Shown: positions 36,401 through 45,399 of the stretch, piece by piece
Numbering within the stretch: position 1 is the first letter of the stretch
Layout: the number at the start of each line of letters is the position of its first letter
Source of the DNA: a virus
Virus record (IMG/VR): IMGVR_UViG_3300025132_007932
Coordinates: 34,425 to 98,424 of that record
DNA: 64,000 bases
Direction: 5' to 3' (one strand)
Notes under the pieces: generated by a model
The model's input: the letters and a program-made list of their open reading frames with translations, nothing else
Databases searched by the model: none
What the model was told of the DNA's origin: nothing
Made by a program: the position numbers and the translations under genes

Positions 36401-39372
36401 TTGCGAAAGACTATTCAATTGTCCCAGAGTTTAGAATAAGTGAACATGTTGAAGACTATATCAAAGGAGGACTATTCAATCCAGGGAAGCAAGATTGGTT
36501 AGAAATTCCTGGAGCCAAAGATTTTGCCAATGCTGATATCAACAGTTCAACTGCCTCTTTCTACCGAGATTATTCAAACTCTGAGTTTATTAAAGATTTT
36601 GTTAAAGTTGCAAAATCAAGTAAATCCACCCCGCGTGAATTTATGTTGGTGGTCACAGCCGCGATTAGATTCAATCCATATAATGGCTTCTACCCGGCAC
36701 AGAGATCATTAGATTTAGTATCGCAATTTTCCAAATCTTATGGCGAGAGCCTTGTGGTCAAAACTCAAGGTGGTACCTCAAACTTCTACTTCCCCGATGG
36801 TATAATTCAGGGAGAAACGGCTATTAACCGGGCCCCCGGCGCATTAAGACCTTTATATCAGGCTATGTTTGCTCCGGGCATTCTATACAATTCTATTAAG
36901 TCAGGTATGGCAGTAGACTATCCTATTATAATGGATCCATTTAAGGTCGCTATTAAATATTTTTCTGGGTCTGCTGAGTGGGCTATGAGTGGAACTACCG
37001 ATCAAGACGGAAACACAGTTGTTCGCTACGGAGGTACCGGAGGGTATCCAGCAATTCCAGGGCCTTACCGTTGGGATGCAATGGTTACCCAGCAGGGCAG
37101 AAACAATACAGGCAACTGGGCCTTGACAAATCATCTTTCTAGTCGGACTTCCGGCGACGGTACCAAACCTCTTCTTGGTTATCCAGGTGGGCCATGGTTT
37201 GATAAGAGAATTCCATTCGAGGCTATTATAAGACCGGAAGATCATATAAGGGGCGTGGATTTTGTTGATGTTGAACCACACCCAAGTGCATCACTTAGAA
37301 GCTCATTTGGAATCCCTGGTTCTGGTCCCTCTGCAGCATCGGTACCGCTGACTGCATCACTTGGTGGTGCCGGCGATAGAATATATACACTAATGGCTAG
37401 AAACTTCTTTGGAGAAATGGGCAAGTTCTTCCTGAAGGAAGAAACATATTCTTCACTGCGATCAGCGGTGGTGCCAAACGATCTTAGGTTCCCGTCAGGT
37501 AGTATTTTTGGCTCTCGATTTAAAACATACCGAAGCACAACTGCTAGAATTTATACCCGTGATTCTGGCTCTGGTGGTGATGGTGGTGGTTTCTCCGAAA
37601 GAGGCGCCACTGTTGTTAGTGGTGGTGCATACGTACCAGGAGCTTGGCATCCAATTCCGCAAGATCCAAAGGTTGGATGTCATGAAACATATACAATGTA
37701 TAGTAGGCCCACTGCCTTTGGTCCGCCAATAGCCGGCCGCCCAGACTTTAGAATAATGTCGGGTACTATTAACTTACATGGAGTTATGGACAAAGCAGGC
37801 GCCCATTTAAACCCTCTTTCTATGAGTTATTCAGGAGCGATGGATTGCTTCAGCGGTTATAACTGGGCTTACACGCCTCCTTATTACCACGGAGAATCTT
37901 GGTGTGACTTTATATTTGTTCCAGACCCGGCGAAAAGCTACGACCTTGAACAGATTCTTGCTGAAACAAAAACTGTTTATACGCGAGTTGATCCTGGCCC
38001 CCTTAGTGGGATAAACACCGGTGGCAAAAAGAATACTGCTGGTGACGAAGTTATTGGAATATCGCCCACCTTGATTATTGGAAGTCCAGATGTATGGTCC
38101 CTAACCGCATCTTATACAACACCAAGTGCAAACCCGGCCACCCGCCCAGCGGAAGGCAACCACAGGCCACCATACGCTGGAGATAACGTAAATGCGAATG
38201 CGATGCAGGTAAGCGCCAGCTTCAATTTATTCGGCGTCGAGCGCGTCACAACAGACGATATTGATCCAGATACCAAAGAGGTCCGCGAAACCGGATTAGA
38301 CCCCATTGGCAAACGTTGGGTAATTAAACCTAAATTCGAAACTCCAATGTTTAACTTTAATAATGCAGATGGAACCCCTCGGCCAATTAGTGCGGAAGAG
38401 GGCTCTTTAACGTTACCGGAAAATTTTGCCTCTGCATCAGTTTCTAAAGGAATATGGCACCAATACGGAATAATAGAGCCAGATCCAGCAAAAGGAATTT
38501 TTATGGAAATTGGACCTATCCCAGAACAATGGGTAAAGAATCACTATAATGTAACTACCACAGCTAGCGTATACAATAATTTCAATGCCAGCGCCGGCGC
38601 TAGTGGCGAAATATTTGAAAAAATGCAGTCACTGACAGATATCGTTGGTTTCCCGCGCACAGAGCAGCGGGCCAGACTAGGAGAACTAAAAGAATATCAA
38701 ACGCTAAGAGAGGCGATTGTTGCTGTCCCTTACACCATAAAAGCTGAACCATTTCACGACGCAACCGCCACTTATAGCGACGAAGAACTTTCGACAAGAA
38801 AGGAATTTTTCACAATACCAAGAGAAATGATAGATGCCGCTAGAGATGATTTAACTACAGGCGCCGGCGATAAAAGCCTACTTTCTGCCGGTCGCTCAAT
38901 CAGAAGCCTTGTTAAGAAGATGAAAAGATATGCACTACCGCCTTGGCTAGACTTTTTAAACATTGAGGATATAGACCCGATTGTAATGTATATGATAGAA
39001 TTTGAGTATGAATTGGACAGAGACGATCTCGCATATATTGCACAGAACATTGCTCCGAAAGACTCAAAGAAGATAACTATAGAAAGTCGCTCAACTGCCC
39101 ATGCAATAAAAACGAACGAATTAATGGGCATTAACGATATTTTAACCAGTGATGAACTTAGGTGGATGGTTTTCAAGGTTAAGCAAAGATCACAGTCTGA
39201 TTACTATGATCATGTTATACCACAAGTTGGTGAAGGTGGCTCAAAATCTTTTGAATTGGGAACGATGAAGAAGCCGCATTACAACTTAGCATATAACTGG
39301 CCATACGATTATGTTTCTTTTGTTGAAATGATCAAACTCGATGCTCAGGTTTTATTAAAGAAAAAGAAGTAA
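27448..39372 (+). CDS. Giant LamG-domain tail adhesin/structural protein (3974 residues)
   Basis: A single frame of nearly 12 kb. The first 100 residues have a conserved head (NVSALREKQQTFVPQVDYS and YPYDGSDAEI). Three LamG/concanavalin-A-like domains are visible, at about residues 200-400, 1595-1795 and 2210-2390. Each has the pattern of a strand (FWMKSG / FSAWINPS / FTAWVYKT), a WHHYAF / WNHIVV / WHHIAL turn, and a closing DEFRFWK / DEVAVWN / ADVAVWN strand. Other parts include a helical block near 1080-1230 and a C-terminal helical block (about 3780-3974) ending in Lys residues. LamG domains bind glycans, so the protein probably combines baseplate attachment with host recognition. Confidence 0.75.
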   Translation: MSIKKLFESTDKSKNYLTSKNRKDAFKNVESGRNVSALREKQQTFVPQVDYSNPENFARYGSAYLYYESSIDRIIDYYPYDGSDAEINEYYNKSLDIEKYVFNNLYPRTNGYIILCADGYGSSTAGVDGYDVPATQEHITFYGGPGTASATTNKKDLFNNPKDSKFQYSNVYDTDIYTTEGLPSDYGSGSRESNLKADFERGVTVEFWMKSGSMAPSATTTRKQVIFDMWNNNSSASSDYARLRIMMTGTAGAGEWLTATGDSDADTPFYITALSGAATTTAPETINISSISGKGISNYKIGKSLVADNAWHHYAFVLYNSGSDAKLSLYVDGRHNDTRTITSAAIDNLNSKNMVGRIGALVTAPEKSNAATGSAKLNASLDEFRFWKVRRSAEEIGRNYFTQIRGGVNTDISNTTLGLYYKFNEGITGESATDSVVLDYSGRVVNGVWSGYGSDSRNTGSAIISASAATSEYEDPIIYSNHPQVVSLKADLLYTGSYHDDQNNASMKNMVPGWILDDEDGARDTNLNKVSHVMGAYFDKLYLQIQAVPSFRNLEYTSASFTPLPFAQHLPQSLGLYSPDLFIDSNVVERFKNRDENSVFESDLAETKNLIYLNLYNNLANIFKSKGTEKSIRNVFRCMNIDDRLVRFNTYFRNQTYKLDNTMQQTLVEKSFLNLHESNSIGGVVYQRSSSYPHEANNRHDGSGFVRGHEAQQKYGMTLEADVVFPSVYKQSPKIHRTYHTASIFGMVEAYTGSSTVNTADGHVLTGSLLSMTGSRTTWLASDKANFQVYAVRPDLRRDDAYFAISSSIDPWPFPTLTSSIFPNVYDNENWNISVRLKPMAVPKEGSRVHMGQAVAPSIVSGSDFYDYQLEFRGVNAELGVIKNSFLLTASLGQRSGSQVIVAGKRIQAGAYRFNTTGTVIHPSDVQVAGVRYWTKYVDDIALDQHVYDVYNQGVSGSYFQLSPLDGGQSSDKYGNFENYNYGSLALSWDFAGVTGSNDAGNFEIVDISSGSAEMSASYGWIGLVAGQQHPGEAYGFDTSAANVTLNKKINAFQFVDPEFAVSSDMINILSDDDKIYGIVEDVPDYFFSLEKSMYRAISDEMLTFFAGIVDFNNIIGEAVNRYRMNYKALEKLRQVFFEKVNDIKRVEQYIEYYKWFDDAISDIVEQLVPASAKFNSDVMNVVESHVLERNKYQNKYPTFEFKEDNLEASMNSVFDRNLPYHRASPPIGEDFLIPGILALRDIWYQILATGDEKLIDDLSSGELEVDKARRFIAHIKARATPGILRALEGFSSFLSSPDGTIYSKAMKIKGVGMPAAILSLSQVASAEGREGGPGDYGATEYSTSPQGQQAGGRWLAIHGGINFPPSKNIAFTDNALRPFGPVNRENKVFVPTNVLFSPIEDFTKFNFVRKGGGPEIKEKRIIKVHHGREWENGEGIYNLKSTMAYPFNIISSSVKTGFNKEVVEKVTGAIEITNLHFDAYGDDLEVPMQGAYTQRHVGGHQSRHVPLNTNATDSYLDRPERWKILLGKCPGVTGALGMVGADYPYPETNDQQYHVETITGEYLTNNQTILWPDPGTVAGNCLVVQATSSAGQNAAKALIFDNNLVGAANEFPVWTFSAWINPSASNSARTVWQAGRTNGGNYGMHTITIEGDESLRYNVVTSVNAGAGSERNIFWETAANTIANGSWNHIVVKVTGTIGALSTTLQPTFYINGVSRSFDGGTSPSNTPYNNLANGNTGKSSFRSHSGWTLTPPVIIGGNLDNGNFEEYYGTIDEVAVWNSHLTNAQVTSLYNSGAPSNLTASDGPASGSLIAWWRMGEGPRFGNADGLNPGSTATDAISATNIVRDLVGSASLMATAVDSNDMNLRIVPTSLADSDNRVSSFRLVGPLPYPITGAQNAVYYRDKVAKRPVSLRNILVSTASEGTRLAGIKHHSPIGNYRGNYEVLQIGTAYEHPRKLAISSSQVIYPQAVQDIAALHAKPRGKRVRQYTVNTTNINNFLNIRRNAAAFDGATNSSDKYFNWDLEYTPLQTTGSTNKSIVIQKFSHGAGGAEVKSRGFLDIRGGQFSPYSALTNRNLSVLKPSQGPSGTLSSPGFVGVGNESVAGMRVEDIHKLDYGLRSHLARHTARFGRDSLARPLVDYDLKTDITARNHTQYTYNKASGLQGWWRLNENVSSTGDVTDESGNSRDGTFDAGGDRPAYSTLSPSPRIQTHTAQFDASDDATNILAASTWDDIIGNDVAAGSTQQMTFTAWVYKTGDGGGNFGRIIDFGNQDIALFTTSTEEIVFSAKWNGANLVNWKTGASSFSLNKWHHIALTYDANSSSNDPKMYVDGVEQAVSLSSGTKTGAFYGIVNQDCYIGNGSSGARSWQGNLADVAVWNSILTESDIKALVQAADMSAVVLSGDVPEPGKTYDQLPGFHKTHRNNIPRLVQKTFWPFPETFENVQQNDNFFVQHPIPRSDRQYAWVTNSLDKNPTALGQTTPDDLRYYGYAPVYGLDAGLHSSSAGGWVSYFSYLTASSVTENLKNSSDQFSRITNQIQPTYPLNIFTVDPFSGSTNTLGQPLGNASSSLNGWYVNNELINKLGVPLHNNQELFNSHYLNLLLTRRGLSNGWDWKKTRLYDHPVMLKERKSNELTLVNSRDESLSRYILRPISTRGRSALINFENDTVNSTIRIVSNNEEVYFNEAELDNVTNIDLRRVKTPFEQVSALLRPKTNWILYTENIFPSLRNEFSSGTTQRLNYDNKFWADSVDLRADIGSASGSFPVPLQSAFSSSFRMRLGFNSQAIRVSQSCWPLDAPKNFLTRTGTIEAGVSGQDNVAGQLRDSGSAGELQNEYTITMIGARASQVGSLPSIGAQILGISGKFARPHLLSSPWSIVARSGMRIYESGSGDTVNPGYRLPAGSRIPGSGDESGIAQQGTTTADPAFDTRYQIDMYGGDALWEANSKAGIIVKEGSGESSKFVFESHPSDPWFNSYDDFKYELGLIAKDYSIVPEFRISEHVEDYIKGGLFNPGKQDWLEIPGAKDFANADINSSTASFYRDYSNSEFIKDFVKVAKSSKSTPREFMLVVTAAIRFNPYNGFYPAQRSLDLVSQFSKSYGESLVVKTQGGTSNFYFPDGIIQGETAINRAPGALRPLYQAMFAPGILYNSIKSGMAVDYPIIMDPFKVAIKYFSGSAEWAMSGTTDQDGNTVVRYGGTGGYPAIPGPYRWDAMVTQQGRNNTGNWALTNHLSSRTSGDGTKPLLGYPGGPWFDKRIPFEAIIRPEDHIRGVDFVDVEPHPSASLRSSFGIPGSGPSAASVPLTASLGGAGDRIYTLMARNFFGEMGKFFLKEETYSSLRSAVVPNDLRFPSGSIFGSRFKTYRSTTARIYTRDSGSGGDGGGFSERGATVVSGGAYVPGAWHPIPQDPKVGCHETYTMYSRPTAFGPPIAGRPDFRIMSGTINLHGVMDKAGAHLNPLSMSYSGAMDCFSGYNWAYTPPYYHGESWCDFIFVPDPAKSYDLEQILAETKTVYTRVDPGPLSGINTGGKKNTAGDEVIGISPTLIIGSPDVWSLTASYTTPSANPATRPAEGNHRPPYAGDNVNANAMQVSASFNLFGVERVTTDDIDPDTKEVRETGLDPIGKRWVIKPKFETPMFNFNNADGTPRPISAEEGSLTLPENFASASVSKGIWHQYGIIEPDPAKGIFMEIGPIPEQWVKNHYNVTTTASVYNNFNASAGASGEIFEKMQSLTDIVGFPRTEQRARLGELKEYQTLREAIVAVPYTIKAEPFHDATATYSDEELSTRKEFFTIPREMIDAARDDLTTGAGDKSLLSAGRSIRSLVKKMKRYALPPWLDFLNIEDIDPIVMYMIEFEYELDRDDLAYIAQNIAPKDSKKITIESRSTAHAIKTNELMGINDILTSDELRWMVFKVKQRSQSDYYDHVIPQVGEGGSKSFELGTMKKPHYNLAYNWPYDYVSFVEMIKLDAQVLLKKKK

Positions 39373-39412
39373 ATATAAAAATCTGGAAGATATTTATTAA
39401 GAGAACAAAAAA

Positions 39413-40894
39413 ATGGCAAAATTTATCAACAAGAAAGAGCAAGTCTACGATCTTAGACTGACTGCATATGGAAGATATCTAATATCAATAGGCAACTTTA
39501 CGCCAGAATATTATGCATTTTTTGACGATAACGTTCTTTACGACTCAAATTATGCCGGATTTCCAGAACAACAAAATCACACTGAGGAAAGAATATTAAA
39601 CGAAACTCAATATCTAGAAAGTTTAGTCTTGTTTGAAGATGTAGATTCTATGCTGAATGTCGAAGAGATTATAGATTTAAATAATCTTGACCTAACTCCA
39701 ACAAGAATGATACCTAGAAAAGATATTTTTAGGTTTTCTGAACCAATTGGAGATGCTTACTTGGATGGCGAAAGCCAATCAGCCCCTGCTTGGAAAGTTG
39801 TGGCACTGAATGGGTTTATAAGTTCGTCACACCATGAAGACTCTCAAAACAACACTAAGATTCCACAGCTCAACGTTGAGTTAAATTACAGAAAAGTTGT
39901 GATTGATTTCGAGACTGACCCAGACGATCAAACAAACACAATTGAAAATCCTAAAGATATATTTGATGTTGTAAATTCAACATCTACGTTTGTGGATAGT
40001 AAAGTTGTAAAATTAAGAACAGATAATGGAATGTTTTATGTTGATGAGGTTAACACTGAAATATTAAATGAGAATTTTGAAATAGAAGTTTTCAAAAAAG
40101 TAATGATTCCTTGCAAAAAAGCAAAGGTTGATTTAATAATTGTTTTTGATTATGTAAGGTCCGCAGCCACCTCGCGATATCTTAGTGATTCAGACAATAT
40201 AACCTTGTCCGCCCCGAGCACCGACGGCGTAACCATCGCCACCCGAACATATACCTGGTTAAATTCACCAGATGCCGCAGATGCTTGTCAACTTCGGCTG
40301 ACTGACGCTGCAGCTTGCGGTGACGTGCTTGACATAGAATGCCTCAAAGAGGCCGCTGAGCTTAACCTCATGGCCTTAAGAGCTGCAATTCTAAGTGATG
40401 AGTGTGGCCTGAACCTCACCGTGGGGGATATCTCGCTTACATACAGCAGTGCGCAGACTGCCGTAATTGGGCGATTGCCTTTGGAACAAAATGTATGCGG
40501 AGAGGCTGGCAATACTCCCATAATAGACGGCAGCCAAGACAGCGTATTTTATCCAACACCAGACAGTTTCGTTGGTGGGAGATCAGAATTACAGCAATTA
40601 GAAAAGAAATATTTTCAAAAAGAAATACCCCAAGTAGTAGACGGCTTTATGGTTTCTAACGAACCAGAAGTAAATTCGTTACAATATTACACCACATCTA
40701 GTGTAGAATATTATTTCAACGTACTGATAGACTCCCAAGTACCAGAAGATGAAGCCTGCAAAGCTTCAGAATTGTTTAACAAGCAATCTTATTATGTGGA
40801 TCTGGATTTTGATTGTCAGAAGTTGGCACAAGAGAACATATTTTTTGATATTTATGGCCCTGCAACAAATCCAGATATATGCGAGACAAGTTAA
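39413..40894 (+). CDS. Tail/virion structural protein with inserted beta domain
   Basis: The 493-residue protein starts KFINKKEQVYDLRLTAYGRY. The rest is acidic, with many short strands. Residues about 260-360 look like an inserted beta domain (ITLSAPSTDGVTIATRTYTW, GLNLTVGDISLTYSS) with four or more Cys. That part uses more GC-rich codons than its flanks. After the insert the sequence returns to the earlier style and ends in a Cys-containing tail. I recognise no named family. The 40-base gap upstream holds a TATTTAT element but no clear ribosome site beyond AAGAGAA. Confidence 0.6.
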   Translation: MAKFINKKEQVYDLRLTAYGRYLISIGNFTPEYYAFFDDNVLYDSNYAGFPEQQNHTEERILNETQYLESLVLFEDVDSMLNVEEIIDLNNLDLTPTRMIPRKDIFRFSEPIGDAYLDGESQSAPAWKVVALNGFISSSHHEDSQNNTKIPQLNVELNYRKVVIDFETDPDDQTNTIENPKDIFDVVNSTSTFVDSKVVKLRTDNGMFYVDEVNTEILNENFEIEVFKKVMIPCKKAKVDLIIVFDYVRSAATSRYLSDSDNITLSAPSTDGVTIATRTYTWLNSPDAADACQLRLTDAAACGDVLDIECLKEAAELNLMALRAAILSDECGLNLTVGDISLTYSSAQTAVIGRLPLEQNVCGEAGNTPIIDGSQDSVFYPTPDSFVGGRSELQQLEKKYFQKEIPQVVDGFMVSNEPEVNSLQYYTTSSVEYYFNVLIDSQVPEDEACKASELFNKQSYYVDLDFDCQKLAQENIFFDIYGPATNPDICETS

Positions 40895-40912
40895 AAATAG
40901 GAAATTTATTTA

Positions 40913-43900
40913 ATGGCAACCAAATTAATTTATAAAGGCGATCTCATTGAGAACTTCGGAGAGTTTCTTCCGAGTCCGTACATAGAACAAATAAGACTTT
41001 ACAATGAGAGAATGGAGGTCGATGTTTCTCTTTTCTTGACGGACAAGCAGTACGGAAGAGTTGTAGATACAACAGCATATGGTGCCCCAACTCCTCAAGA
41101 TTTCGGCGCTAGCCCGAGTTCAGACATGGGCAAGTTTTTACAGAATTATACAAACGCATCACAAGGGAAAAATTTAGCCCAACCATCTTCCAAGCCAGAA
41201 AGAAGGTTGATGGTATATATGTCATTTGAGTTTTGTATTAAACAAGGACAATGCCGTGGTGACGGCGCCGTCCGTGATCAAATTATAAAAAAGATTTTAA
41301 ATCCAGCCCGAGAACGCCCGTTGTATGATTTTCTTATTGAGACCGAAGATGCCGACGGAAATACGCCCACTTTAGAAGTTCCATTCACAGATTTTGTTGA
41401 ATCAGATAATCTTTTATTTGCAGAAGATGGCACAAGAATTGTACAATATAAATACACATACACATTCTACAACCCAGTTCTTTCATTCACCGGTGGAGTA
41501 TTCGGCGCAACTTCGACGGCAACATTAAAGAAATCTGGAGGCGATGAAGCTGCGGACTTTGATAGTGGCAACTTAGTTTTATATGGGTTTAGTTCCTACA
41601 TCCCTAAAGAAACTTTTGAGCAAATGTACGGATCCGGGTACCGCTCCGGAATATACCCTGCCACACATAAAAGGGGAAGCGATGCCGCTATACCACTATA
41701 TCAATTGGCAAAAGGTCAATTTAGTGATGTGTCTTATGAGGTAATACTGGAAGGCGGCAATGATTCATCGGGAACTCCGCAGACATTTGGAAATTTAAGA
41801 GACGAGCTTATAACTTGGGTTGACGATCAGGGCGCAGTTTACCCGAGAGCGCCAATAAGAGATATATCGGGCCGCCATAGAAAAGTAGGTGTGCTTTCGG
41901 GTGAGGAGATAAAAACTGAATTCGAATCAATGATCAAGGAATTCAGGCAAGTAACCACATTAGATGAAGAGGCCGATAATGCAGCTAATGAAATAATGTC
42001 AATCTTGCAAACTTATACGACTGAGCCAAAAAGTGAAATACCGGGAACCAATGATAACGACATTTCAGCAGGCCCCGCTATCCTTGTTATGGAGAAGCTA
42101 CAAACTCTCAGAAAAATGTGGCCAAACAAAGCACAGGGAACAACGGCCGGTAAGCTTTATTATTTATTTAAAGCTCTTATAGGAAATGTACAAGCTAGAC
42201 TTGCAAAACAGGAGCCTGTATACAAAAGAAAGCAAAAAAATCTTAAGATTTTCGACTTGAGATATGATGATCCAGACAGTTCGTACACACCAGGAGTATC
42301 TGACCTCTCCGTCGACGCCTCAGATTATACTATTATACATACCCGCGGACTTGAAGGGAGTATGGTAAAATTTGAATCTCAAGCAATCGGCGCTTCAAGC
42401 ATGAGTGGGAAAGATATACTTGATTTTGAATTTGCACCAGAGGGTATTCTTCAGGGAGAACCCGATGAAGGTTCAGCAAAACCTTATACCGTTTTCAGAC
42501 GAGGATATTTTTTCGTTGATTTTGAAGTAGGCTTGTACATCCACTCTATTATAAATAAAACATTTAATGTTCCTGTTCTTGAACGTTGGTTTGGAAAATC
42601 AATGATACAGTCAAAATTCATAATTTCAGATGTAAAACTAGAAAAATACATATCTAGGCTTGATGATCTTAGTGGGGTTGATGAACACATAAGAACTTGG
42701 GGCGTTGAGATGTATAGCTCCACAATTACGAATAGATCTAGTGCACCCGCCTCACTGCGCTGGCCAGCCAATAGCGTTGCAAAGAATTCATCAACGCTCC
42801 CTGATATTGGTGGAGTCTACTACGACACCAAATATATGGACGGCCGAAGATATTTTGGGCACTTAGTAGACTTCGATGAATCCGAATGGGGTGTCAATCC
42901 CACCTACACCAGAGCTTCTGGTAACGGTCAAATTTATGTGACGCCAAGTCCCTTCCCCACGCATGGTGTGGAAAATTCTCTTACAACAAACAGAATCAAA
43001 GGTCTTGCCCTGGAGGATCCAGACAAGCTGCTATACGTTGCAACGCCTCCGCTGCCACTTCCAAAGAGAGTGTATACAGACCACCATGGACACGAAGCTA
43101 ATTTGATCCAAGTTCCTAACAACGGTCGCGGCGTTTTCCCGGGAATATATAATCGCCAAAACTCAATGCAAACAAACTGGACATACTCCATGATGTTCCC
43201 CAGAAATATTGCTGGAATTGGCGGTCAAAATGCTTTTAACGGAGATGTAGGTCTGGAGACCGATGGCTATATGAATCGTGCGCACGCTACAGAATATATG
43301 GATTTTCTCGATGAAACAGAAACAACAGCCGATGATGAGACCTATTCTTTTAAAACATTCTCCCCAGTTTATAATAAAGTAGGCGCCTCAACGGTATCCC
43401 CAAGTATAGCTCCTTATGGATATAGATTAATGGCATTTGAATTTTTGGACATATATGCAGGAGAAACCAATCATTGGTTAATGATGGAAACTGGCCAACA
43501 CGCTTCAAAAACAATGAAATATCGTGCCGATGTTACGGCTAGAGACTATACCGCGGCCATTGCACGCGGCATTATGGACAGTTATGATGATGTTGTAAAT
43601 GGAGCTTTTCTTGAATATGTTGAAATGGCTACAGAGTACTGTGCGTATAACCAAATCGATGATGCATTTACAGCGTATTTTGCTGATGCTATAACAGATT
43701 TTTATAGAGAACATTATGTTTGGGAGACCCCTTGGTTTAAAGCTCCTTTTGTATTTTTCTTGCATAGAGATTTGTTATTCCAACAATTTGGTGGTGGCAC
43801 AAAAGCCGCCAAGGAAGAAGTCATCACTAGTGCACTTAACTTGGCAGAGAAAATTAGTCCATATACAGGAACTCTTTCTGCATTGTTGGCTTTTCAAGCA

Positions 43901-45334
43901 GAAATGCAAGAGCTGTATGATGGTTACTATGGCCCTGGTGGGATAATAGCCGATCGATTGGAAACTCTAGAAGAGTACGGCGAAGGCCTGGGTGGCACCG
44001 GTGACGGTGTCGAACTCAATTGGAGAAATAAGATTAGATTCCACACAGGTGACGACGATGATGTTATTTTGGACACTACTAGTAGTGATGCAGTCCCTTG
44101 GCCAGTTGACGTTACACAGCAAGGTGATGTAGAAGAGTTTGCCGAGTGGGATGTGGTAATTAATGAATTTGATCATGATCCTGTGTGTATGGATGGAGTG
44201 GGCCCTGGATCTGTAACGGATGGCTCCACATATGAATCATACTTAGGCGCCTGCACAAAGGACAACGGCCTTGTCCCAATTGAATACGGGGAAGGAGACG
44301 ATATGGATTACACCATGATAAGCCCGGGCGATGGCATCGATAACGACAAAAGATACTTCTTCCCAGGCGTTTTAGGCTGGCTCAGTGGCGACGGTCCCGA
44401 AGGCTCTGTTACAGGAAACACTCATGATTTCACTAACAGAGACGATTTCGGGCTCGATGGTACAACACATGTTGGAGATCGTTTGCCGCATTACTCGTAT
44501 CTGGGTGATATAGAAGCAGGAGATATATCTGCCGAATCACGCTGGGCCGAATGTTACTGCCATTGTTTGGAGTGCACCGCCGGGTATCCTGTATACTGTC
44601 AAGACGGCGGCTGGATTAATGTTGTGAGAATTGTTTGCCCAGAGGACGATCGCGCCTGGCCAGTTACCGCTACAGAAAATATGCGAAACCACATAATAGT
44701 CCCGGGTTCCTCCGGTGGCCTCGGCTATGATAGCCCTTACGGTATCTCTGCGGACGTCCTCTCCGGCCCAGAAGGAGCTTGCTATGCATTAGCAGCTGTC
44801 GATACCAACTTAAATGATAAAAGTATAAATTCAAAATTCCTCGATAGCTACAAACGCCATTACGCGGGAATAAAAGTTTATGAAGGTACCGCGTTGGACA
44901 CCCTTGATGGCGCCGCCGAGATCACAGGCGTCGTGTCGATTACCGAAGGAGACTACGAGGGCCTTGATGTCAGGCTTTACACAGAACTAACAAGACACCC
45001 TTCCGGAGGTAGTGCAAGATCTAATCCAGACGGAGGGAGAGCAACAGAAGGCGATAATGGACAAAAGGCTTTGGGATTTTGTATTATGTGCCGCGGCGAC
45101 GAAACCTCAATGCCGCTGAATTGGTTACCCCGCGATGGGATGACCGCGGCAGACACCGGCGGCCCACGGATCGATTGCAGGGATGCAGATGTCATCGATG
45201 AAGAGGACCTCCCGGGTGAAAACGACCCCCCGGGGATCGTAGGAGCAGAGCAATCTTTCGATGGCGATGGCGCGACCGGCATGGGCGTCGACTCGACTGG
45301 CACTGGCACAGACATCCCGGACAAAATATTTTGA
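40913..45334 (+). CDS. Large tail protein with Cys-rich C-terminal part (1473 residues)
   Basis: An acidic 1473-residue protein. The N-terminal half is mainly beta (LIYKGDLIENFGEFLPSPYI start). A helical block at about residues 890-1030 includes VNGAFLEYVEMATEYCAY. The last 400 residues are very acidic and Gly-rich, with a Ca-binding-like loop (SPGDGIDNDKRY) and a Cys cluster at about residues 1213-1230 (ECYCHCLECTAG) that could bind a metal or form disulfides. The DNA of the C-terminal 1.1 kb is visibly more GC-rich than earlier parts. No family is recognised. Position implies a tail or fibre component. Confidence 0.62.
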   Translation: MATKLIYKGDLIENFGEFLPSPYIEQIRLYNERMEVDVSLFLTDKQYGRVVDTTAYGAPTPQDFGASPSSDMGKFLQNYTNASQGKNLAQPSSKPERRLMVYMSFEFCIKQGQCRGDGAVRDQIIKKILNPARERPLYDFLIETEDADGNTPTLEVPFTDFVESDNLLFAEDGTRIVQYKYTYTFYNPVLSFTGGVFGATSTATLKKSGGDEAADFDSGNLVLYGFSSYIPKETFEQMYGSGYRSGIYPATHKRGSDAAIPLYQLAKGQFSDVSYEVILEGGNDSSGTPQTFGNLRDELITWVDDQGAVYPRAPIRDISGRHRKVGVLSGEEIKTEFESMIKEFRQVTTLDEEADNAANEIMSILQTYTTEPKSEIPGTNDNDISAGPAILVMEKLQTLRKMWPNKAQGTTAGKLYYLFKALIGNVQARLAKQEPVYKRKQKNLKIFDLRYDDPDSSYTPGVSDLSVDASDYTIIHTRGLEGSMVKFESQAIGASSMSGKDILDFEFAPEGILQGEPDEGSAKPYTVFRRGYFFVDFEVGLYIHSIINKTFNVPVLERWFGKSMIQSKFIISDVKLEKYISRLDDLSGVDEHIRTWGVEMYSSTITNRSSAPASLRWPANSVAKNSSTLPDIGGVYYDTKYMDGRRYFGHLVDFDESEWGVNPTYTRASGNGQIYVTPSPFPTHGVENSLTTNRIKGLALEDPDKLLYVATPPLPLPKRVYTDHHGHEANLIQVPNNGRGVFPGIYNRQNSMQTNWTYSMMFPRNIAGIGGQNAFNGDVGLETDGYMNRAHATEYMDFLDETETTADDETYSFKTFSPVYNKVGASTVSPSIAPYGYRLMAFEFLDIYAGETNHWLMMETGQHASKTMKYRADVTARDYTAAIARGIMDSYDDVVNGAFLEYVEMATEYCAYNQIDDAFTAYFADAITDFYREHYVWETPWFKAPFVFFLHRDLLFQQFGGGTKAAKEEVITSALNLAEKISPYTGTLSALLAFQAEMQELYDGYYGPGGIIADRLETLEEYGEGLGGTGDGVELNWRNKIRFHTGDDDDVILDTTSSDAVPWPVDVTQQGDVEEFAEWDVVINEFDHDPVCMDGVGPGSVTDGSTYESYLGACTKDNGLVPIEYGEGDDMDYTMISPGDGIDNDKRYFFPGVLGWLSGDGPEGSVTGNTHDFTNRDDFGLDGTTHVGDRLPHYSYLGDIEAGDISAESRWAECYCHCLECTAGYPVYCQDGGWINVVRIVCPEDDRAWPVTATENMRNHIIVPGSSGGLGYDSPYGISADVLSGPEGACYALAAVDTNLNDKSINSKFLDSYKRHYAGIKVYEGTALDTLDGAAEITGVVSITEGDYEGLDVRLYTELTRHPSGGSARSNPDGGRATEGDNGQKALGFCIMCRGDETSMPLNWLPRDGMTAADTGGPRIDCRDADVIDEEDLPGENDPPGIVGAEQSFDGDGATGMGVDSTGTGTDIPDKIF

Positions 45335-45399
45335 TTAACAGGCTCCACACACCATGACAGATTTTTTAATAAGATTATATTTAATGAAGAGGATAAAAA

